Translations under genes and position numbers: made by a program
Origin: JAICYJ01 sp963766445
Lineage (GTDB): Bacteria > Actinomycetota > Thermoleophilia > Gaiellales > JAICJC01
NCBI GenBank assembly: GCA_963766445.1
Contig: CAVXZW010000027.1
Span: 1 to 64,000 of the forward strand
Length of the DNA stretch: 64,000 bases
Direction of reading: 5' to 3'
Notes under the pieces: generated by a model
Told to the model about the DNA's origin: nothing
Seen by the model: the letters and a program-made list of their open reading frames with translations, nothing else
Database searches by the model: none
Shown here: positions 9,486 to 17,231 of the stretch, one piece after another
How positions within the stretch are numbered: position 1 is the first letter of the stretch
Layout: each line of letters begins with the position of its first letter

Positions 9486-9523
9486 GGACGGGTCATGAAC
9501 CCCGTCCCATTGCGGACGATGGG
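9486..9523 (+). promoter_or_regulatory. Overlapping alternative hairpins in the leader of the gene at 9593
   Basis: A 7-bp stem GGACGGG/CCCGTCC (9486-9492 with 9501-9507) overlaps at 9506-9507 a second stem CCCAT/ATGGG (9506-9510 with 9519-9523), so the two cannot both form. They lie 70-107 nt before the ATG. This resembles an RNA switch arrangement, but no known riboswitch consensus is recognisable. Confidence 0.3.
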
Positions 9524-9592
9524 TTCTGCGCCTTCTTCGGAATGCCGCTCCCTTGGCCTTTCGTAGACCTCAACCCCCTCACGAGGACTTGC

Positions 9593-10122
9593 ATGTCACG
9601 CATGCGCATTGCGCTTGTGGGCGGTCTTGCGGCCGCCTTGCTGGTGGCTTCGGCGGGCTCGGCCATGGCCGCTCCCCCGTCCAGCGACACGCAGAACCAG
9701 ACGGTGCAGTTCACCAACCGGGCCGCCGTGCAGCTGACGCTGGACACGCCCCTGGTCGACTTCGGCAACATCGATCCGCTGGCGCAGTACGCGGCCGGCG
9801 GCGGCAACGCCACCGTCAAGGCCAACGCCGGCTGGACGCTGTCGATGACGGCTCCCGCCAACTTCACTGAGACGGGCGGCGGGCCCAACACGATCCCGAT
9901 CGGCCGCCTGTCCCTGAAGCCCCGGGCCGGCGCGTATACCGCCGTTGCCTCTGGCGCCAACGCCGTCTCGTCGGGCGCCCGCACCACCAACGCCACGGCG
10001 CTGGCGTATCCACCAACGCCACGGCGCTGGCGTATCACCTCGACCTGCAGTTCGGTGACAATCCGAACACCGCCCGCGACCAGTACCAGGCCGTGCTCGT
10101 GTACATGGCCACCACGCCGTAG
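9593..10122 (+). CDS. Small secreted beta-rich surface protein, broken by a 26-bp tandem duplication
   Basis: ATG at 9593 after ACGAGGAC. Signal peptide MSRMRIALVGGLAAALLVASAGSAMA, then a Thr/Asn/Ala-rich mature part with VQLTLDTPLVDFGNIDPL, reminiscent of WxL/coat-type surface proteins. At 9985-10036 a 26-bp unit occurs twice in tandem, and because 26 is not a multiple of three the frame is lost. With one unit removed the protein continues TNATALAYHLDLQFGDNP... to a stop at 10122, giving 167 residues. Either a real loss-of-function event or an assembly duplication. The cysteine-free composition suits an extracellular fibre or coat protein. Confidence 0.65.
9985..10036. repeat. 26-bp perfect tandem duplication
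   Basis: The unit at 9985-10010 is repeated exactly at 10011-10036. It lies inside the coding region of the small secreted protein and shifts its frame. Confidence 0.95.
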
Positions 10123-10148
10123 CCTGACTCACACGAGCCGTGCGACAC

Positions 10149-10181
10149 GCGGGGCGGGCTCTTTCAGCGAGCCCGCCCCGC
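10149..10181 (+). terminator. Strong 13-bp hairpin after the small secreted protein
   Basis: Perfect 13-bp inverted repeat GCGGGGCGGGCTC / GAGCCCGCCCCGC (10149-10161 with 10169-10181) with a 7-nt loop, 27 nt after the restored stop codon. No T tract follows, which is common for terminators in very GC-rich actinobacteria. Confidence 0.6.
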
Positions 10182-10236
10182 TCGTGTTCAAGGCCCTGCC
10201 GGCAGGATTCGAACCGTCCGTTTTGAAACACATGAC

Positions 10237-10806
10237 GTGTTCGACACGCGGACTCGTGCTGCAGCCTGCGTCCTTGCCCTGGGGAGTTTGCTCCTGGCAC
10301 CGGCCTCGTCGCATGCCGCCAACCTGGTCGCGGACCCGGGCTTCGAGACGACGGGTTCGGTGGACACCGTGTTCTCGGACACCCTGCCCGATCTGAGCGC
10401 CTTGCAGGTCACGTCGGGAAACGTCGTGCTGGCCGGCGGCACCGCCACCACGGCCGGCCCCGGATCATCGACCGACGTGGCGGTGGTCCGCAACTCGCAG
10501 GACTACCACGGCGGCACCATCAGCGTGCTCGCCAGCCAGGCGGCGATGAGCCCGCAGCTGACCGGTGGGGTCGTCCTCCGCTACCGCGACACGGCGAACT
10601 TCTACCTGTGCGGCATCACCAAGAACGCGGTGGTGGTGCAGCGGCGGTTGGCGGGCACCGACACGGTGATCGGCACCGCCTCCTACAGCCCTGTAGCGAG
10701 CGTGGCGTACACGCTGACGGCGACCGCGACGGGGAGTTCGATCTCGTGCAAGGCGGTCAGGGCGGCGGCGCCGTCGCCATGGGCCTCCTCCGGATCCGGT
10801 ATATGA
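10237..10806 (+). CDS. Secreted LamG-like (concanavalin-fold) protein
   Basis: GTG start giving a signal peptide (FDTRTRAAACVLALGSLLLAPASSHA) and a mature N-terminus ANLVADPGFE, common in extracellular carbohydrate-active proteins. Residues 105-165 (GGVVLRYRDTANFYLCG, then VVQRRLAGTD, and ASVAYTLTATATGSSISC) follow the pattern of LamG/DUF1080-like jelly rolls. The C-terminus ends abruptly after this domain, so an indel or truncation near 10750 is possible. 189 residues. It lies 7 bp before ftcD but has no functional link to it. Confidence 0.6.
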   Translation: MFDTRTRAAACVLALGSLLLAPASSHAANLVADPGFETTGSVDTVFSDTLPDLSALQVTSGNVVLAGGTATTAGPGSSTDVAVVRNSQDYHGGTISVLASQAAMSPQLTGGVVLRYRDTANFYLCGITKNAVVVQRRLAGTDTVIGTASYSPVASVAYTLTATATGSSISCKAVRAAAPSPWASSGSGI

Positions 10807-10813
10807 GTGTGCC

Positions 10814-11701
10814 GTGAGCGATCTGCTGGAATCGGTGCCGAACTTCTCGGTCGGCCGCGACCAGGCGGTGCTGGACGCGCTGGGCGAAGCGTTCGGCGCC
10901 GCCGGGGTGCGCGTGCTGGACGTGCATGCCGATTCCGACCACAACCGGTCGGTGTTCACGGTGGTCGCCGACCCGGACACGCTGGTGGAGGGGCTGGCAT
11001 CCGCGATCGCGGTGGCGGCGTCGCGGATCGACCTGACACGGCATGAGGGTGTGCACCCGCGGGTGGGGTCGGCCGACGTGGTGCCATTCGTGCGCTTCCG
11101 ACCGGACGACGCGCGGCCGGAGCTGGCGGCGCGGGCGCTGGCGCGCCGGATCGCGATGCTGGGCGTGCCGGCGATCGGCTACGGCGAGCTGGGCGGCGGG
11201 CTGCGGCCCGCGGCGTTCCGCAGTGGCCGCCCGGACCGGCTGGCGGAGCGGATGGCGGCGGGCGAGGTGGTGCCACTGGCCGGGCCCGACCGCCCGCATC
11301 CGACGGCGGGCGTGGTGTTGCTGGGCGTGCGTGCGCCGCTGGTCGCGCTCAACGTCGATCTGGACAGCCAGGACGTCGGCGTCGCGCGCGAGATCGCCGC
11401 GGCGCTGCGCGAGCGCGACGGCGGGCTACCGGGCGTGCAGGCGCTGGGACTGGCGGCGCGGGGCGGCGCGCAGGTGTCCACGAATCTGATCGACATCGAC
11501 GCGACGCCGCTGGTGGCCGTTGTCGACGAGATCGAGCGGCTGGCGGCCGCGCGGGGCGTGGGCGTGAAGGGCTCGGAGCTGGTCGGGCTGATGCCGGCGC
11601 GGGTGGCGGCGGCCGCAGCGGGAACGGCGCTGCGGCTGTCCGATTTCGGTGCCGACCGGTTGCTGGAGGTGGCGTCCGGGGGCGAGTTCGGCGAGGGGTG
11701 A
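10814..11701 (+). CDS. ftcD: Glutamate formimidoyltransferase
   Basis: Transfers the formimino group from N-formimino-L-glutamate to tetrahydrofolate, the last step of histidine breakdown. The N-terminus LLESVPNFSVGRD and the blocks DVHADSDHNRSVFT, HEGVHPRVGSADVVPF and VSTNLIDIDATPL are characteristic of the formiminotransferase domain. At 295 residues it is the single-domain form, with no cyclodeaminase domain fused behind it. GTG start. Its stop overlaps the region just before hutH, so it can be read with the hut genes. No hutG or hutF is visible here, so the pathway in this organism appears to end through folate; a separate cyclodeaminase would be needed elsewhere. Confidence 0.92.
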   Translation: MSDLLESVPNFSVGRDQAVLDALGEAFGAAGVRVLDVHADSDHNRSVFTVVADPDTLVEGLASAIAVAASRIDLTRHEGVHPRVGSADVVPFVRFRPDDARPELAARALARRIAMLGVPAIGYGELGGGLRPAAFRSGRPDRLAERMAAGEVVPLAGPDRPHPTAGVVLLGVRAPLVALNVDLDSQDVGVAREIAAALRERDGGLPGVQALGLAARGGAQVSTNLIDIDATPLVAVVDEIERLAAARGVGVKGSELVGLMPARVAAAAAGTALRLSDFGADRLLEVASGGEFGEG

Positions 11702-11722
11702 GCGGTGCCCGGGCGGCGGGCC

Positions 11723-11728
11723 TAGACT
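11723..11728 (+). promoter_or_regulatory. -10 box TAGACT before hutH
   Basis: TAGACT lies 8 nt before the GTG at 11737, placing the expected transcript start at or next to the start codon. This supports the 11737 start over an ATG at 11698. Confidence 0.6.
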
Positions 11729-11736
11729 GCGCAGCC

Positions 11737-13269
11737 GTGGACACCCTCGAGCTCACAGGCCGCTCCCTGGCGGTGGAGGACGTCGAGCGCGTCGCGCTGG
11801 GCGATGTGCGGGTCGTGCTCGGCGACTCGGCGGCCGACCAGATCGAGGCGTCGCGAGCCCTGATCGAGCGCGCCGTGCAGTCGGGGACACCGACCTACGG
11901 GGTGAATACGGGCTTCGGCAGGTTCGTCGACGTGGCCATCTCGCGGGAGGACGTTGGCCGGCTGCAGCTGAACCTGCTGCGAAGCCACGCCTGCGCGGTG
12001 GGCGAGCCGTTTCCGACTGAGGTCGTGCGGGGCGCGATGCTGCTGCGGGCGAACGCGCTCGCGACAGGCGCGTCGGGCGTGCGGCGGGAGACGGTGGAGC
12101 TGCTGCTGGCGATGGTGAATGCGGGCGTGCACCCGGTGGTGCCATCGCGGGGGTCGCTGGGGGCGAGCGGAGACCTGGCACCGCTGGCGCACCTGGCGCT
12201 GCCGCTGGTGGGTGAGGGGCGGGCCGAGTTCGGCGGCGAGCTTCTGGACGGCGGCGAGGCGCTCGGGCGTGCCGGCCTGGTGCCGGTGCAGCTGTCGGCC
12301 AAGGAGGGTCTGGCGCTGATCAACGGCACCCAGTTCATGGCGGCGATCGGGGCGCTGGTGCTGTCACGGGCGGCGCGGCTGGTGCGCATCGCAGACATCG
12401 CGGCAGCGCAGTCGGTGGAAGCGGTGCGCGCCTCTCGCACGCCGTTCGCGCCCGAGATCCAGGCGCTGCGACCGCACCCCGGGCAGCTGGCATCGGCCGC
12501 GAACCTGTACGTACTGCTGGACCGCTCCGAGATCAACGAGTCGCACCGCTGGTGCGGACGGGTGCAGGATGCCTACTCGCTGCGGTGCTCGCCGCAGGTG
12601 CACGGTGCCTGCCGCGACGCGATCGCCTACGCGCGGTCGGTGGTGGCGATCGAACTGAACGCGGCCACGGATAACCCGCTGGTGTTCGCGGACCGCGACG
12701 AGGTGCTGTCGAACGGGAACTTCCACGGTGAGCCGGTGGCGATCGCGCTGGACACGCTCAAGATCGCCCTGGCAGAGCTGGCCGGGATCAGCGAGCGGCG
12801 GATCGAGCGGATGGTGAACCCGACGATGAGCGAGGGGCTGCCGCCGTTCCTGACCGAGCAGGGCGGGCTCAACTCAGGGTTCATGATCCCGCACTACGTG
12901 GCGGCCAGCCTCGTGGCCGAGAACAAGGTGCTCTGCCATCCGGCGTCGGTCGACTCGATCCCGACCAGCGCCGGCCAGGAGGATCACGTCTCGATGGGGG
13001 CGACGGCGGCCGTGCACGCGTGGCAGGTGTGCGCAAACGTGGAGCGGGTGCTGGCGGTGGAGCTGCTGTGCGGCGCGCAGGGCCTCGACTTCCTGGCGCC
13101 GCTGCGACCGGGGCCGGGGATCGCGGCGCTGCACGCGGCGCTGCGTGCGACGTCGCCGCACCTCGGTGACGACCGCTCGCTCTCGGCTGACATCGAGACG
13201 GTGGCCGGTCAGGTGCGCGACGGCGCGCTGGTGGCGGTGGTCGAAGGCGCGCTCGCGCCTTTGCAATGA
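11737..13269 (+). CDS. hutH: Histidine ammonia-lyase
   Basis: Removes ammonia from L-histidine to give urocanate, the first step of the pathway. The Ala-Ser-Gly triad that cyclises into the MIO cofactor is present in SLGASGDLAPLAH (about residues 143-145). The family blocks YGVNTGFG, NGTQFM, QDAYSLRCSPQVHG and AGQEDHVSMG are all intact. 510 residues, the usual length. The GTG at 11737 is preferred because a -10 box precedes it at leaderless spacing and family members start near here. The gene follows ftcD and is separated from hutU by a repeat-rich 347-bp spacer. Confidence 0.97.
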   Translation: MDTLELTGRSLAVEDVERVALGDVRVVLGDSAADQIEASRALIERAVQSGTPTYGVNTGFGRFVDVAISREDVGRLQLNLLRSHACAVGEPFPTEVVRGAMLLRANALATGASGVRRETVELLLAMVNAGVHPVVPSRGSLGASGDLAPLAHLALPLVGEGRAEFGGELLDGGEALGRAGLVPVQLSAKEGLALINGTQFMAAIGALVLSRAARLVRIADIAAAQSVEAVRASRTPFAPEIQALRPHPGQLASAANLYVLLDRSEINESHRWCGRVQDAYSLRCSPQVHGACRDAIAYARSVVAIELNAATDNPLVFADRDEVLSNGNFHGEPVAIALDTLKIALAELAGISERRIERMVNPTMSEGLPPFLTEQGGLNSGFMIPHYVAASLVAENKVLCHPASVDSIPTSAGQEDHVSMGATAAVHAWQVCANVERVLAVELLCGAQGLDFLAPLRPGPGIAALHAALRATSPHLGDDRSLSADIETVAGQVRDGALVAVVEGALAPLQ

Positions 13270-13273
13270 TCCC

Positions 13274-13299
13274 GTGCCGGCCGGTCACGCCGGCCGCAC
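13274..13299 (+). terminator. Hairpin just after hutH
   Basis: Five bases after the hutH stop, a stem of about ten base pairs with one bulged C (GTG-CGGCCGG paired with its complement) forms around a 5-nt loop. There is no T tract. It is a plausible terminator or RNA 3'-end stabiliser and also the first half of a repeated module. Confidence 0.4.
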
Positions 13300-13322
13300 G
13301 AACCCGTGCCGGGGCCGTATGC

Positions 13323-13445
13323 GGTGTTTGACACCGGCGGCGGCCGTTTTCGCCCAACCATGCGATTCGGTAGTCACGCCGGCCGTGACACCCGTGCCGA
13401 TCCTGTGGCGGACGGCAAACGGCGCCCGAGTCGGTGTCTGACACC
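13323..13445. repeat. Two copies of the palindrome GGTGTYTGACACC
   Basis: GGTGTTTGACACC (13323-13335) and GGTGTCTGACACC (13433-13445) are 13-bp palindromes (5-bp arms, 3-bp centre) spaced 110 bp apart between hutH and hutU. A similar hairpin-forming GTCACG...CGTGAC sequence precedes each one (13282 region and 13373-13389), so the spacer looks like a duplicated module. Binding sites for a hut regulator are one possibility; a mobile palindromic repeat is another. Confidence 0.6.
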
Positions 13446-13604
13446 ACCCGGCCCTCCCGGGCCGATGGAAGGGGCGCTCAGCGGCCGTGCCGATTTCGTG
13501 CAAACGGTCACGCGGCTTGCATGAACCTGCGTCGAGGGCCGAGTCGGGCTCAGACCCCTGTTCGGGCCCGGATCGGGCCGTGGCGGGCGCGCTTGCCGGT
13601 CGTA

Positions 13605-13610
13605 TAGCCT
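13605..13610 (+). promoter_or_regulatory. -10 box TAGCCT before hutU
   Basis: TAGCCT (within TATAGCCT) lies 6 nt before the GTG of hutU, giving hutU its own probably leaderless promoter downstream of the paired palindromes. Confidence 0.5.
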
Positions 13611-13616
13611 GCGCCT

Positions 13617-15315
13617 GTGGCGACGAAGGAACTGACCGGCGAAGTCGAGGCGCTCGTCGGCGACCTCTCCAGCGTGCACGCGCCGCGTGGTACCGAGCGG
13701 CGCTGCAAGGGCTGGCACCAGGAGGCCGCCCTGCGCATGCTCTGCAACAACCTCGATCCCGAGGTGGCCGAGGATCCCACCCGCCTGATCGTCTACGGCG
13801 GCTCCGGCCGCGCTGCCCGCAGCCACGACGCCCTCCGCGCCATCGTGCGCACGCTGCTCGAACTCGAGAACGACGAGACCATGCTCGTCCAGAGCGGTAA
13901 GCCGGTCGCCGTCTTCAAGACCCACCCGGGCGCGCCCCGCGTGCTGATCGCCAACTCGCTGCTGGTGCCGCGCTTCGCCACCTGGGACGAGTTCCGCCGG
14001 CTCGAGGCCTTGGGCCTGACCATGTTCGGCCAGATGACCGCCGGGTCGTGGATCTACATCGGCACCCAGGGCATCCTGCAGGGCACCTTCCAGACCTTCG
14101 CCGCCGCCGGCGAACGTCACTGGGGCTCGCCCGACCTGGCCGGACGCACCATCCTCACCGCCGGCCTGGGCGGCATGGGCGGCGCCCAGCCGCTGGCCGC
14201 GTCGCTCGCCGGTGCCGCGAGCCTGAACGTCGAGGTCGACCCGCACCGCATCGCCCGCCGGCTCGAGACCCGCTACCTGGACGAGGTGGCCGCCGACATC
14301 GACGACGCCGTCGCCCGCGTCCGCAAGGCCGCCGACGAGGGCATCGGCCTGTCGATCGGCCTGCTCGGCAACGCCGGCGACGTGTTCCCCGAGCTGGCCC
14401 GCCGCGGCGTTCACTTCGACCTCGTCACCGACCAGACCTCCGCCCACGACATGCTGAACGGCTACGTCCCTGCCGGCATGCCGCTCGAGCAGGCGATCGC
14501 GCTGCGCGAGTCCGATCCCGAGCAGTACCAGCGGCGCGCCCGCGAGACCGCCGTCGAGCACGTCAAGGCGATGGTCGCCTTCCAGGAGGCCGGCAGCCAC
14601 GTCTTCGACTACGGCAACAACCTCCGCACCGAGGCCCGCGATGCCGGCTACGAGCAGGCCTTCGCCTTCCCCGGCTTCGTCCCCGCCTACATCCGCCCGC
14701 TGTTCGCCGTCGGCGCCGGCCCCTTCCGCTGGGCCGCGCTCTCCGGCGACCCCGCCGACATCCACCGCATCGACCGCGCCCTGATCGACGCCTTCCCCGA
14801 CGACACCCTGCTGCAGCGCTGGCTGGCGATCGCCCCCGACCGGATCGCCTTCCAGGGGCTGCCCGCCCGCATCTGCTGGCTGGGCCAGGGCGACCGCGCC
14901 AAGGCCGGCCTGATCTTCAACGACCTCGTCCGCCGCGGCGAGGTGTCCGCTCCGATCGTGATCGGCCGCGACCACCTGGACACCGGATCGGTCGCCTCGC
15001 CCTTCCGCGAGACCGAGGCCATGAAGGACGGCTCCGACGCCATCGCCGACTGGCCGATCTCTGAACGCGCTGCTCTCGACCGCATCCGGCGCCTCCTGGG
15101 TGTCCGTCCACCACGGCGGCGGCGTCGGCATCGGCAACTCGATCCACGCCGGCCTCGTGATCGTCGCCGACGGCAGCGAGGAGATGGACGAGCGCCTGTC
15201 CCGCGTGCTCACCAACGATCCCGGCATCGGGGTCGCCCGCCACGCCGACGCGGGCTACGAGGAGGCCATCGAGACCGCCCACGCCAAGGGCCTACACCTG
15301 CCCATGGAGGGCTGA
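13617..15315 (+). CDS. hutU: Urocanate hydratase
   Basis: Adds water to urocanate with NAD+ as a bound electrophile, giving imidazolone propionate. The NAD-binding GLGGMGGAQPLAASLAGA, the segment DQTSAHDMLNGYVPAG and the cysteine-containing RICWLGQGDR are conserved. One extra T at about 15060 shifts the frame inside DWPI-LNALLS. With it removed the protein continues SVHHGGGVGIGNSIHAG to the end at 15315, 565 residues, normal for the family. GTG start after a -10 box. The downstream dehydrogenase starts 5 bp later, so the genes are probably co-transcribed. Confidence 0.95.
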
Positions 15316-15319
15316 CCGC

Positions 15320-16000
15320 GTGGCCGGACGCACCGCCGTCTTGACCGGCGTCACGGGCGGCTGGGGACGGGACGTGCTCGACCACTTCCTCGCGCGGGGC
15401 TGGGACGTCTGCGCCACCACCCACAGCGGCGGCGTCGACGTCCCCTCCCAGGTGCTGGTGGTCGAGGCGGATCTGACCGACACATCCGCGGCCGAGCACG
15501 TGGTCGCCGCCGCCCTCGAGCGCTTCGGCTCGGTCGACGCCCTCGGCTGCGTGGCCGGCGGCTTTCGCGCGTCCGGGCCGCTGCATGAGTCGCCGCCGGA
15601 CGTCTGGCGGGCGATGCTGTCTGCCAACCTCGACACGGCCTACACCATGACCCGCGCCGCGCTCCGCCCGATGCTGGCGGCCGGCTCCGGCTCGATCGTC
15701 TACGTCGGATCCCGCGCCGCCGTGCGGCCGTTCGCCGGCGCCGCGCCCTACATCGTTGCCAAGGGCGCCGTGCTGGCGCTGATGGGCGCCGTCGACGCGG
15801 AGGTGCGCTCCAAGGGCATCCGCGTCAACACGGTCATGGCCAGCATCGTCGACACCCCCCAGAACCGCCGCGAGAACCCCGATGCCGACCTCTCCCGCTG
15901 GACGACCGGCGAGCAGATGGCGCGCGTGATCGAATGGCTCTGCGACGAGGACTCGGCGCCGCTCTCCGGCGGCGCGATCCCCGCCTACGGGCGAGCCTGA
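15320..16000 (+). CDS. Short-chain dehydrogenase/reductase in the hut cluster
   Basis: A single Rossmann domain of 226 residues. The cofactor motif is TGVTGGWG near the N-terminus (TGxxxGxG), the catalytic Ser lies in IVYVGSRAAV, and the Tyr-Lys pair in YIVAK. The substrate is unknown. It sits 5 bp after hutU and 14 bp before hutI in the same direction, so it is very likely expressed with histidine catabolism, where no dehydrogenase step is needed in the standard route. It might act on a side product such as a urocanate or imidazole derivative; that is inference. Confidence 0.85.
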   Translation: MAGRTAVLTGVTGGWGRDVLDHFLARGWDVCATTHSGGVDVPSQVLVVEADLTDTSAAEHVVAAALERFGSVDALGCVAGGFRASGPLHESPPDVWRAMLSANLDTAYTMTRAALRPMLAAGSGSIVYVGSRAAVRPFAGAAPYIVAKGAVLALMGAVDAEVRSKGIRVNTVMASIVDTPQNRRENPDADLSRWTTGEQMARVIEWLCDEDSAPLSGGAIPAYGRA

Positions 16001-16013
16001 TCTGGCAACGGCC

Positions 16014-17231
16014 GTGACCTCGCTGCTGATCGACAACCTCGCGCAGTATGCGAGCCCCGTCGCCTCGGCACCGGCCCGCGGCTCCGCCCTGCGCGAGGTG
16101 GAGGTGGTCACCGGTGCCGCGATCGCGATCGTGGAAGGCCGCATCGTCGCCTGCGGCGCCCGCGACCAGGTGCTGCGCGACCATGGCGACCTGCCCGTGC
16201 ACGACGCCGGCGGCCGCGCCGCCATCCCGGGGCTGGTCGACTGCCACACCCACGCCGCCTTCGGCGGCGATCGTGCCGGCGAGTTCGACCTGCGCTCGCA
16301 GGGCGCCGGCTACGAGCAGATCCACGCCTCCGGTGGGGGCATCGCCGCCAGCGTCCGCGACACCCGCGCCGCCGCCGCCGACGGCACGCTGGGCCCGCTG
16401 CTCGACCGCCATCTGGCCTGGATGGCCGCCGCGGGGACGACCACCGCCGAGGTCAAGTCCGGCTACGGCCTCGACCGCGAGACCGAGCTGGCGATGCTCG
16501 ACGCCGCCGGCGCCGGCCATCCGATCGAGGTGGCGCCCACGTACCTCGGCGCCCATGCTCTCGGCCCCGAGTGGGACGACGCCGACGACTACCTCAGCTT
16601 CGTGATCGAGCAGGTGCTGCCGCAGGCGGCCGTCCGCGCCGAGGCCGCCGACGTGTTCCTCGAGCGCGGCGCCTTCGACCGCGATCAGGCCGAGCGCTAC
16701 CTGCGCGCCGCCGCCCGCCACGGACTGGCCCTGCGGCTGCACGCCGACCAGTTCAGCCAGGCGGGCGGCGTCGGCCTCGCCATCGAGCTGGGCGCGCGCT
16801 CGGTCGACCACCTCGAGGCGACCGGCGCGGACGGCGTCGCTGCGCTGGCGGCCAGCGACGTGGCCGCCGTGCTGCTGCCCGCGTGCGTGATCATGCTCGA
16901 CCTGCCGCGCCCGCCCGCCCGCGAGCTCGCCGATGCGGGGGCGATCGTGGCGCTGGCCACCGACTTCAACCCGGGCAGCGCCTTCTGCCACTCCCTGCCG
17001 CTCGTGATGTCACTGGCCTGCATGCAGCTGGCGTTGTCCCCGGCGGAGGCGCTGGTGGCGTGCACCGTGAACGGGGCCTGGGTGCTGGGACGCGGCGGCC
17101 GGATCGGCCGGATCGCAGCGGGATACGATGGCGACGTGGTGCTGCTCGACTCCGACGACTGGCGGCACGCCGCCTACCACCTGGGCGGCCCGGTCGTGGC
17201 CGGGGTGATCAAGGCCGGCCGCTGGCTGTGA
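16014..17231 (+). CDS. hutI: Imidazolonepropionase
   Basis: Hydrolyses imidazolone propionate to N-formimino-L-glutamate, the substrate of FtcD encoded upstream. It is an amidohydrolase-fold enzyme with the metal motif HTH in VDCHTHAAFGGDR, further ligands in LHADQF and ATDFNPGS, and the family blocks SGGGIAASV and EVKSGYGL. 405 residues, full length, intact. GTG start. It lies downstream of the dehydrogenase and its stop overlaps the start of the next membrane protein. Confidence 0.96.
   Translation: MTSLLIDNLAQYASPVASAPARGSALREVEVVTGAAIAIVEGRIVACGARDQVLRDHGDLPVHDAGGRAAIPGLVDCHTHAAFGGDRAGEFDLRSQGAGYEQIHASGGGIAASVRDTRAAAADGTLGPLLDRHLAWMAAAGTTTAEVKSGYGLDRETELAMLDAAGAGHPIEVAPTYLGAHALGPEWDDADDYLSFVIEQVLPQAAVRAEAADVFLERGAFDRDQAERYLRAAARHGLALRLHADQFSQAGGVGLAIELGARSVDHLEATGADGVAALAASDVAAVLLPACVIMLDLPRPPARELADAGAIVALATDFNPGSAFCHSLPLVMSLACMQLALSPAEALVACTVNGAWVLGRGGRIGRIAAGYDGDVVLLDSDDWRHAAYHLGGPVVAGVIKAGRWL

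Noticed and set aside
10185..10265. A complete tRNA gene on the minus strand
   Set aside because: Only the T-loop/acceptor-like end is present. The T stem has mismatches and no D or anticodon arm is found upstream, so it is kept only as a possible att remnant.
10814..11701. Bifunctional formiminotransferase-cyclodeaminase
   Set aside because: The protein stops after the transferase domain at 295 residues and hutH follows directly; there is no room for a cyclodeaminase domain.
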